From Isotricha intestinalis (Eukaryota > Ciliophora > Litostomatea > Vestibuliferida > Isotrichidae), in NCBI GenBank assembly GCA_023807065.1, contig JAJJLU010000965.1, positions 1 to 13,119 on the forward strand: a stretch of 13,119 nucleotides of DNA, read 5' to 3'. Below are positions 1 through 6,349 of the stretch, piece by piece. How positions within the stretch are numbered: the first letter of the stretch is position 1; each line of letters begins with the position of its first letter. Under the pieces are notes generated by a model. That model ran no database searches. It had not been told where the DNA came from and saw nothing but the letters and a program-made list of their open reading frames with translations. A program made the translations under genes and the position numbers.

Positions 1-26
1 CCCCAATCCCCAATCCCCATCCCCAT
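1..26. repeat. Telomere, C-rich strand (left chromosome end)
   Basis: The window opens with two CCCCAAT units followed by two CCCCAT units and then drops straight into AT-rich sequence. A C-rich strand reading 5' to 3' inward from the left edge is the orientation expected for a ciliate macronuclear telomere. Only about 26 bases are present, so this is either the true short duplex telomere or an assembly-trimmed one. The unit changes from 7 to 6 bases toward the inside, so the array is heterogeneous. Nothing else in the window is as C-rich. Confidence 0.88.
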
Positions 27-442
27 ATATATTGGTTTTTTATAATTTTTAATTGAGTTTGATTTAATTTATTAAAAACCCTATAACCTAAGAAATTATT
101 TTTGTAAATGTTACTCCTGAAATTTAAATTAATTTATTGAAAAAAGGAATAAATGTAAATAGGGAAATAATCGAGATATTAAGGAAAATAATATTAAACA
201 TTTAATTAAATTTTTTAATAACTGATTTTATATTGCTAAGACATTTAATTGAAAGATTATCAATTGATTTAATGATAAAGGATATGTGAAATATAAACCA
301 AATCTAACATTTGATTAAAGATTTAATTTGAAAAATATATAATTAATCACTCAGTTTATGATTAAAAGTTTATTTTTTTTCTTTTATTAAATTTAAAAAA
401 GTTTATTCATTATTTTTAAAAAAAAATATTCTCAAAAAAATA
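27..442. other. Subtelomeric non-coding region
   Basis: This stretch between the telomere and the end of the SSNA1 gene is extremely AT-rich and has no open frame of useful length on either strand. I see no tandem repeat, tRNA-like or transposon-like structure. Its right part presumably holds the 3' UTR of SSNA1, which is transcribed toward the telomere. Confidence 0.6.
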
Positions 443-828
443 TTAATAAGAAGAACCATAACCAAATTTATTATTAGAAATAACTTTTTTTTCTTCATTT
501 TTTACCATATTATATAAAGCTTCAGTACTTTGAACAATTTTATTATAAGCAGAGTCAGAATCATTTAAAATTTTTTCATAAACACTTAAAACTGCATTTT
601 TTTGTTCAATAGATTGATTTATTCTTTCTAATTCATCAATAAATGAATTTAATTTTTCTTGAATTTTCATTTTTATATTTTCTCCATTTTCTATATCTTT
701 ATTAATTAATTCTCTTTGAGTTTTTAAATTATTTAATGTTCTAATAAGATCTTCCATTGTTTCTGATATATCTGGAAATGATAAGGAAGTCTATTTATAT
801 TATAAAGTTATTTGAATTTTACTTTCAT
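443..828 (-). CDS. SSNA1: SSNA1/DIP13-family microtubule-associated coiled-coil protein, two exons
   Basis: Small all-helical protein of the SSNA1 (NA14, DIP13) family, which self-assembles into fibrils, binds microtubules and localises to centrioles, basal bodies and axonemes. The family resemblance covers nearly the whole protein, for example a segment reading LIRTLNNLKTQREL near the start and a C-terminal helix containing AYNKIVQSTEALYNMVK. The model joins 828-823 (Met-Lys) to 790-443 across a 32-bp phase-0 intron, giving 117 residues; human SSNA1 has about 119. The uninterrupted frame alone begins at the ATG at 757 and would lack the usual N-terminal ~13 residues. The upstream ATG at 828 has the run of A immediately before it that the other starts here show, while the one at 757 does not. 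It is divergent from SPEF1. The family assignment is firm; the first exon is inferred. Confidence 0.83.
791..822 (-). other. Predicted 32-bp spliceosomal intron in SSNA1
   Basis: On the minus strand this begins GTAAAA and ends AAATAG. It lies between codons (phase 0) and removes the only stop (TAG, 793-791) that blocks extension toward an upstream ATG. It contains TATAATATAA shortly before the 3' splice site, the same ten bases found at the equivalent place in the SPEF1 intron. Confidence 0.68.
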
Positions 829-1005
829 TTTAATATTTTTTTATTCTTTATTTTTTTTTAATTTTTATTTGTTTTTAGTATGAATAAAATTTATTCTAAA
901 GATAAATATAAAAGAAATAAATTTATTTTCTTATATTATATTTAAAAAATATAATTTTTGAGGTATTAATATGCTTAAAAATTTATTCAAAAAATTAAAT
1001 AAAAT
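829..1005. promoter_or_regulatory. Shared head-to-head spacer of SSNA1 and SPEF1
   Basis: This 177-bp gap separates two divergent start codons, so both promoters and both 5' UTRs must lie in it. It is AT-rich with no ORF. An ATG at 971 is out of frame with SPEF1 and runs only 18 codons to a TAG inside the gene, so the first ATG of the transcript depends on where transcription starts. No specific factor site can be named from the sequence. Confidence 0.5.
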
Positions 1006-1608
1006 ATGTTTACAAATCAATTTTTAGATGATAATGAATATTATGAAATTTATAATTGGGTTGATAATTATAATTTATCAAAAACAAGAAAAAATATTAA
1101 TAGAGATTTTTCTGATGGAACATGTTATGCAGAAATTATTAAAAAAAATATTCCTTCTATTATTCAAATTCATAATTATATTCCTACTGAAAATCATAAA
1201 CAAAAATTAGAAAATTGGAATTTATTAAATAATAAAGTTTTAAAAAAATTAGGATTTAAAATAAAAAATGAAGATATTGAAGGAATAATTTCTAGTAAAC
1301 CTTATTTTATTGAAAAAGCTTTAAAAATTTTAAAAATTAAAATTGAAGAATTTAAAAAAAAATCTATTGACAATAATAAAAATTTAAATGAAAATTCTAT
1401 TAATAATATTTTAAATGAACCTTTAACTAAAGAAATATTTTATAAAAAAGAATTATTATCCAAAGAAGAAGAAATAAAAAAAATAAAAATTCAAATAAAA
1501 GTATATTATTTATATATAATATAATTTTAGGAAGCAGAAGAAACATTAAAAAAATTAAATGAAGAAAACAAAGAATTAAAAGACTTAAAAAAATCAATTG
1601 AAAAATAA
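1006..1608 (+). CDS. SPEF1: SPEF1/CLAMP-type calponin-homology microtubule protein, two exons
   Basis: SPEF1 (CLAMP) proteins bind and bundle microtubules through an N-terminal CH domain and sit in the central apparatus of motile cilia. Residues about 8-115 form the CH domain, with the family-typical blocks RDFSDG (33-38), HNYIP (56-60) and KLENWNLLNNKVLKKLGF (67-84). A coiled-coil tail rich in Lys, Glu and Leu follows from about residue 140. The genomic frame runs into a stop just after residue 165, but excising the 30-bp intron at 1501-1530 continues the heptad pattern for 25 more codons to TAA at 1606-1608, giving 190 residues. Human SPEF1 is longer (about 236). A second TAA follows directly, and the same frame then stays open another 31 codons. 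It is divergent from SSNA1 and followed by VPS26C on the same strand after 148 bp. Confidence 0.88.
1501..1530 (+). other. Predicted 30-bp spliceosomal intron in SPEF1
   Basis: Begins GTATAT and ends ATTTTAG, phase 0. Without splicing the frame ends in a short hydrophobic tail; with splicing it continues as a charged coiled coil. It carries TATAATATAA upstream of the AG, as the SSNA1 intron does. Its length is within the range of very small ciliate introns. Confidence 0.8.
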
Positions 1609-1756
1609 TAAAAACTTAACAATATAAACGAAATAATGAAACAAAAATATAAAAATATCACTTTAAAAATAAGACTCGAAATAATAAAGAATTTAAAAAA
1701 AAATTAAATAAATAAAATAAAACCAACAAAATTTAAATTTTTTATTTTATAATAAA

Positions 1757-2647
1757 ATGGAACTTCAAATAATTTTAGAAAACTTCAACAAAACGTATTC
1801 TGTAGGAGATTCAATAACAGGAACAATTCAAATAAAAAACCGTCGTAATGATTTAAAATACAATTTAATAATTTACTTACAAGGAACATATATATTATCA
1901 AATCGTAAATCTCAGCCACCAACAAAAATAAAAGAAACCTTTTTAAAAAAAGATTTAAAAATAATATCAGAAGGAACATTAGAAAAATCTAATAATCCAT
2001 CATCAATTTATTTTAAATTTCCTTTAATACCAGAATCAAATGATAATTACTATGAAAGTTATCATGGTGTTGTAATATCAATTATTTATGAATTATCATG
2101 TAATTTACAAGTAATAAATTCAAATGAAAATTATAATTCTGAGAAAGTAAAAATTAACATTAATGTTCCTGGAATGGGAATTAATAATAATTTTGGTTGT
2201 AAATTAGTTCCTTATTATTTTAATTTAAATAATAAAAATATGGAAAATAATCAATTACAAAATAAAAGTTTACCTGATTTTAATATTGAATGTTTTATTA
2301 ATAATATTAATTGTAATTTTGATAAACCTTTTGATGGTTATATTATTATTCATAATTGTAATGTTGAAATTAAAAGTATTGAATTACAATTTTTAAGACA
2401 TGAAGAAACAGTAATTAATAATGTTAATATTAATGAAACTAGTGAAATTCAAAATTTACAAATTGGAGATGGTGATGTTAATAAAAATATTGAAATTCCT
2501 TTATTTATGATTTTTCCTAAAACTTTTTCTTGTGCAACTTTAAATAATAATAAAGTTAAAATTAGTTTTGAAATGAATGTTATGGTTGTTTTAGTTGATG
2601 GAGTTATTATAATGGATAATTTCCCTGTTAATTTGTGGAGAGGATAA
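1757..2647 (+). CDS. VPS26C: VPS26C (DSCR3), Retriever complex arrestin-fold subunit
   Basis: VPS26C is the arrestin-like subunit of Retriever (with VPS35L and VPS29), which recycles membrane cargo from endosomes to the cell surface. The 296-residue length matches the human protein (about 297). Both arrestin lobes are present: the N-terminal lobe holds YESYHG (99-104) followed by beta strands, and the C-terminal lobe holds EIQNLQIGDGDV (230-241) and FMIFPKTFSCATL (250-262). It ends with the strand around NFPVNL. These blocks distinguish the VPS26C/DSCR3 branch from retromer VPS26A/B. No intron is needed and the ATG is preceded by a run of A. It converges with the gene at 2888-3925. Isoleucine codons shift from mostly ATA to almost only ATT after about position 2100. 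Confidence 0.93.
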   Translation: MELQIILENFNKTYSVGDSITGTIQIKNRRNDLKYNLIIYLQGTYILSNRKSQPPTKIKETFLKKDLKIISEGTLEKSNNPSSIYFKFPLIPESNDNYYESYHGVVISIIYELSCNLQVINSNENYNSEKVKININVPGMGINNNFGCKLVPYYFNLNNKNMENNQLQNKSLPDFNIECFINNINCNFDKPFDGYIIIHNCNVEIKSIELQFLRHEETVINNVNINETSEIQNLQIGDGDVNKNIEIPLFMIFPKTFSCATLNNNKVKISFEMNVMVVLVDGVIIMDNFPVNLWRG

Positions 2648-2814
2648 TTCTTTTTTAATAGAACAAAAATAATTAAATTTAAAATATGAAAATTATAAAA
2701 TTAATTATTAAATATTTTTACTGATTTTCATAAACAAAATTATTATTTCATAATATATATGGAAAATATTTTTATTGATATGATTTTTAAAAAAATAATA
2801 AAAATTATTAAAAG

Positions 2815-2830
2815 ATAAGTATATACTTAT
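2815..2830. repeat. 16-bp perfect palindrome between convergent genes
   Basis: ATAAGTATATACTTAT is its own reverse complement. It lies in the 240-bp gap between the 3' ends of VPS26C and the gene on the opposite strand. It could be part of a transcription-end or cleavage signal, but short AT-rich palindromes are frequent by chance in such sequence and nothing else supports a role. Confidence 0.35.
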
Positions 2831-2887
2831 TATAAAATATTTATCTAACAATTCATTAAATCAAAAAATGTATAATATAACGAATTA

Positions 2888-3925
2888 TCATTTATTTTTT
2901 GGAGAATAATTTTTTTTCCTTTTTTTTCTATTTTTTAAACCAGTGTTAATTTCATTATCAAATTTTACATTTTTATAATTTGTTTTTTCTATTTTAATTT
3001 CAACTTCATCATTAATAATATTATTATTATTTTTATTATTCATAATATTTTTATTTAATTTTTGACTAAAATAATCATCGAACATTTTTTTATTAAATTT
3101 TATATCTTCATATTTCATAATTAACCATTTAATATTTTCAGGTATTTCATCAATTAATTTTTCTTTTAAATCAATTATATTTTTATTTTCATTAAAAATA
3201 AAATCTTTAATTTTAATTTCAAAAGTATTTAAAAAAATTTCATCAAATCTATTTTCCTCATTAAATATTTCATTATTAATTTTTAAAGGATCAATTTCAA
3301 TTGGCGAATTAACAACATTTATATTATTAATATAATCCATAATATTATATAAATGAATATTATCTTTATTTGTATTTATTAATTTTATTGTTTGATTTAT
3401 TGAATTATTTCCTAATAAAATATTTTCTAAAGTAATATTACATTCTGGAATTATTTTATTTTTTATCATTTCTGGTGTTAAAATCCAATGAGGAAAACTA
3501 TTTTTATATTCATTATCTTCAATTTTATCTTTTATATATGTAAAAATAAATTTTTTTAAATTAATTGTAATTGAATCAAATTTATATATATTAAAATAAT
3601 TCTCAAATAAATTTTTTTTTTTTTCTTCTTTTATTTTTAATTCATTAATAAAGCAAATAAATACAAATTTAATATTTGAATTTGGATTTTTAAAATGTTT
3701 AAATATTAAAATATCAAAATGAGAATTAATTATATTTACTTTTAATTCTTTTTCTTTTTTATTCTTTAAATTAATTTTTTTATCTAAAATAACATATAAA
3801 AAGCCAGTATCATCATAAATAATTGGTAGATTATTTAAAAAAGTTAAATTAATTTCAAAAGATTCATGATCATAGGAATTAAAATTTCCATTAATAAACT
3901 CTTCTATTTTTTCTTTTAATGACAT
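2888..3925 (-). CDS. Unrecognised protein with Asn-rich linker and basic C-terminus
   Basis: A 345-residue frame with no intron needed. I do not recognise the family. The first ~130 residues alternate hydrophobic strands and charged segments (for example NLPIIYDDTGFLYVILD at 32-48 and IKFVFICF) and look globular. The middle contains FPHWILTP, the most distinctive segment. Residues about 295-310 are an Asn/Ile-rich low-complexity linker, and the last 15 residues are strongly basic (NRKKRKKNYSPKNK), which could be a nuclear localisation or nucleic-acid-binding tail. There is no signal peptide or clear membrane span. It is the only gene here ending in TGA (2888-2890). Its start is only 78 bp from the divergent myotubularin. 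It lacks the A-to-T codon gradient seen in most neighbours. The ORF itself is secure; its function is not assigned. Confidence 0.85.
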   Translation of the reverse strand: MSLKEKIEEFINGNFNSYDHESFEINLTFLNNLPIIYDDTGFLYVILDKKINLKNKKEKELKVNIINSHFDILIFKHFKNPNSNIKFVFICFINELKIKEEKKKNLFENYFNIYKFDSITINLKKFIFTYIKDKIEDNEYKNSFPHWILTPEMIKNKIIPECNITLENILLGNNSINQTIKLINTNKDNIHLYNIMDYINNINVVNSPIEIDPLKINNEIFNEENRFDEIFLNTFEIKIKDFIFNENKNIIDLKEKLIDEIPENIKWLIMKYEDIKFNKKMFDDYFSQKLNKNIMNNKNNNNIINDEVEIKIEKTNYKNVKFDNEINTGLKNRKKRKKNYSPKNK

Positions 3926-4003
3926 TTTATAAATTAAAAAGAAAAATAAATAATTAATTAAAAATTAAAACATTTTTTATTAAAACATTTTTTATATCAA
4001 AAA
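3926..4003. promoter_or_regulatory. 78-bp divergent spacer holding both promoters
   Basis: This gap between the start codons of the 345-residue gene and the myotubularin gene is too short for separate conventional promoters, so they presumably share elements. It is nearly all A/T. It contains a tandem 15-bp repeat and the 5' arms of a hairpin over the myotubularin start codon, listed separately. Confidence 0.45.
3964..3993 (+). repeat. Exact tandem duplication of a 15-bp element
   Basis: ATTAAAACATTTTTT occurs at 3964-3978 and again at 3979-3993 with no spacer and no mismatch, ending 10 bases before the myotubularin ATG. It may be a recent replication slippage. Each copy contains AAACATTTTTT, the exact complement of the sequence around the start codon. 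Confidence 0.8.
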
Positions 4004-4009
4004 ATGTTT
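3983..4009 (+). promoter_or_regulatory. Potential start-codon hairpin of the myotubularin mRNA
   Basis: AAACATTTTTT (3983-3993) and AAAAAATGTTT (3999-4009) are perfectly complementary over 11 bp with a 5-base loop (ATATC). The 3' arm includes the ATG at 4004. If the transcript starts upstream of 3983, the start codon could be paired. The first tandem copy (3968-3978) could pair in its place with a 20-base loop. All pairs but one are A-U, so stability is low. The complementarity is seen directly; any regulatory effect is inferred. Confidence 0.35.
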
Positions 4010-6007
4010 GATCCAAGTTTATCAGAATCAAGAGTTTTTCCAAAAATAATAATAGGAAATTTTTATGAAGATCCAAATTTAATCAAAAGAAACTTAAATT
4101 TACTTCCAGTGGAAAAAATATTAGATAAAGCAGAAGCTTCTTTTTCAGAACCAAATAAAAATTTAATTGGAATATTTATTATAACAAATTTCAGAGCAAT
4201 ATTTAAATTTGAAGATGAAATAAATGAGAAAAAATATAATATACCAGAAGATTATTTCAAATTTCCTTTAATAAATATTATTAAAGTAGAAAAAATTGAT
4301 GATAAAAAAATTTCCTTTGATGCTTATCCAATAGAAATTACTTTAAGGGATACAAGACAACTTCGTTTTCATATTTGGGCAAAAAATGCAAATAATTCAT
4401 TTTATTATAATTTAAGTGATTTAAGTACATTCAAAAGGAAAGAAGATTTATATAAATTTTCAGAAGAATATAATAATTATTTAAAAGAGAATCCAAATTA
4501 TTTTAATGGATGGGATATTTATTCTCCAGAGGAAGAATATAAAAGGCAAGGAATAACAGAAAAGAATAATTTAAATTTGAAAATAACAAAAAAAAATGAG
4601 AATTATCTATTATGTTCAACATATCCTAAAATATTAGTAGAACCATCTTCAATGTCAGATATTGAATTGGAAAATGCATCTAAATATAGAACAAAAAATA
4701 GATTACCAGTATTAAGTTATTATTATAAGGGAGAGAATAATAATAACACAAATAATAATAAAATAGTTACTCCATCAATATGGAGATCATCTCAAACAAA
4801 AACAGGAGTAATGGGAATTAGAAAGAATGATGAAGATATTAAATTATTAGAAAGTATGATATCATTAACATCTCAATTATATATATTTGATGCAAGACCT
4901 TATTATAATGCTTTAGCAAATAGAGTTAATGGAGGAGGATTTGAAAATACAAAACATTATTCAAATGTATCTTTAAATTTTTGTGAAATAGAAAATATTC
5001 ACAAAGCAAGAAATTCTTTAAAAAATTTATATCAAATATGTTTAAATAATAAATTAATGACAAATATAAAATTTTGGTCTCAAATAGAAAATACAGGATG
5101 GTTTGAATTCATATATAAATTACTATATTTTTCAAATGAAATAAGTAAAACATTACAGAAAAAAAATTGTGTATTAATTCATTGTTCTGATGGTTGGGAT
5201 AGATCATCTCAATTAATAACATTAAGTCAAATATTAATAGATCCATATTTTAGAACTTTCAAAGGATTTGCAGTATTAATTGAAAAAGATTGGTTAAGTT
5301 TTGGACATCAATTCGCAAAAAGAGGAGGAATAAATTTAAAGGATGAAGAAGAAAATCAAATTTCTCCTATTTTCTTACAATTTTTAGATTGTGTTCATCA
5401 ATTAATTATTCAATTTCCTAATTCTTTTGAATTTAATAATGATTTATTATTGTTTTTAGCTAAGAAATATAATAGTAATTTATATGGTACTTTTATGTTT
5501 GATTCTGAAAAAGAAAGATTTGAAAAAAATGCTAAAAATAAAACAGTATCTGTTTGGAGTGATGTTTTTATGAATATTTCAAAATATAAAAATATCTTTT
5601 ATGATCCTTATTCTAGTAAAATTTTATTTCCTAATTATTGCTATTATAAAATTAAATTATGGAAAGAATTCTTTTTGGAAAATAATATTTATGTTGATAA
5701 AGAGAAATTCCATATTAGCGATTTAGATACTGGAATTACTTTTACTAATTATTTAATGTTTTTTGATTATATTAAAAAAAGAGATGTTGCTAATTTTATG
5801 AATCAACAAGTTAAATATGAAGAGATGTTTAAAGTTGTTAGAGATGTTGTTGAAAAGATTAAAGATAATAATGATTTTTGTGAACAATTAAGTGATGATA
5901 GTAAAAAAACCTTAGAAATTTTAAAGAAACAAATTGAAGAAATTAAAATTAAAGAAAAAGAAGAACTAAATGAAATGAAAGATAATAATGATGATTTTGA
6001 CCAGTAA
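4004..6007 (+). CDS. Myotubularin-family 3-phosphoinositide phosphatase (catalytically intact)
   Basis: Myotubularins remove the 3-phosphate from PI3P and PI(3,5)P2 on endosomal membranes. Of 667 residues, about 14-125 form a PH-GRAM domain. The phosphatase domain follows, with the family blocks LPVLSY (from 234), the GVMGIR segment, FDARPYYNALANRVNGGGFE (from 295) and the P-loop CSDGWDR at 394-400. The catalytic Cys394 and Arg400 and the Asp residues typical of active members are present, so it should be an active enzyme rather than a pseudophosphatase. After the domain (about 590) comes a charged coiled coil to the end; there is no FYVE or C1 domain. The residue after the P-loop Arg is Ser where many members have Thr. 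No intron is needed. ATA isoleucine codons dominate early and none occurs after about position 5360. Subfamily (MTMR) cannot be fixed by eye. Confidence 0.95.
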   Translation: MFDPSLSESRVFPKIIIGNFYEDPNLIKRNLNLLPVEKILDKAEASFSEPNKNLIGIFIITNFRAIFKFEDEINEKKYNIPEDYFKFPLINIIKVEKIDDKKISFDAYPIEITLRDTRQLRFHIWAKNANNSFYYNLSDLSTFKRKEDLYKFSEEYNNYLKENPNYFNGWDIYSPEEEYKRQGITEKNNLNLKITKKNENYLLCSTYPKILVEPSSMSDIELENASKYRTKNRLPVLSYYYKGENNNNTNNNKIVTPSIWRSSQTKTGVMGIRKNDEDIKLLESMISLTSQLYIFDARPYYNALANRVNGGGFENTKHYSNVSLNFCEIENIHKARNSLKNLYQICLNNKLMTNIKFWSQIENTGWFEFIYKLLYFSNEISKTLQKKNCVLIHCSDGWDRSSQLITLSQILIDPYFRTFKGFAVLIEKDWLSFGHQFAKRGGINLKDEEENQISPIFLQFLDCVHQLIIQFPNSFEFNNDLLLFLAKKYNSNLYGTFMFDSEKERFEKNAKNKTVSVWSDVFMNISKYKNIFYDPYSSKILFPNYCYYKIKLWKEFFLENNIYVDKEKFHISDLDTGITFTNYLMFFDYIKKRDVANFMNQQVKYEEMFKVVRDVVEKIKDNNDFCEQLSDDSKKTLEILKKQIEEIKIKEKEELNEMKDNNDDFDQ

Positions 6008-6349
6008 ATGTTTTATTTTTTTTAAATAAATAGAAGATTTTTTTTAAGTTAAATTTTTTTTTTTTCTTATTTGTTTTTGAAGTATTCGTTTTCGTATTCA
6101 TCATCTTTTTATATATCTTTATTTTCATCTTCCAATTCAATTTTTTTATATCATTTATTTCCTCCTTTTTCTTATTTCATAATATTCTTCCATATATATT
6201 ATTCGACATTTAACTTCAAATTTTTCATTAACACATTCATATAATCATAAAAAATAATTTATTGATTCATTTGAATTGTTTCCTTTCATTATATTTTATT
6301 CATTCAAAATTTAAAAATAAAAAATATTAATTTAATTTAAAAAATTTAA
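6008..6349. other. Pyrimidine-rich gap between tandem genes
   Basis: 342 bp between the myotubularin stop and the next start on the same strand. The plus strand is strongly T/C-rich in the middle with a T-run near 6050-6065, which may serve 3'-end formation. On the minus strand, 6289-6067 reads as fragmentary protein-like sequence, listed separately as a possible relic. The last ~50 bases are AT-rich and should hold the promoter or 5' UTR of the coiled-coil gene at 6350. Confidence 0.5.
6067..6289 (-). pseudogene. Possible decayed small gene
   Basis: From an ATG at 6289 the minus strand reads 44 codons that look protein-like and highly charged, including LYECVNEKFEVKC and MEEYYEIRKRRK, broken by one TGA after 14 codons and ended by TAA. 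After a one-base frame change near 6140, a second acidic stretch (KKIELEDENKD, then KDDEYENEYFKNK) continues, with TAA codons where the neighbouring residues would suit Gln. It could be a dead gene, a gene with unrecognised introns or programmed shifts, or chance. I recognise no family. Codon composition in these pieces (low GC at third positions, more G at first) resembles the real genes nearby. Confidence 0.33.

Noticed and set aside
1028..1210. 60-codon plus-strand Ile-rich frame
   Set aside because: Overlaps the SPEF1 CH domain in another frame, and the SPEF1 frame has clear family motifs.
1785..1979. 64-codon minus-strand Leu/Phe-rich frame
   Set aside because: Antisense shadow of the well-supported VPS26C gene.
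6050..6065. Long T-run after the myotubularin gene as a terminator
   Set aside because: Homopolymer T and A runs are everywhere in this sequence, so one near a 3' end is not evidence.
5949..6140. 63-codon minus-strand frame
   Set aside because: It overlaps the 3' end of the myotubularin gene, is almost all Lys/Asn/Thr, and has more G-ending codons than real genes here. A different frame of the same strand looks more coding-like.
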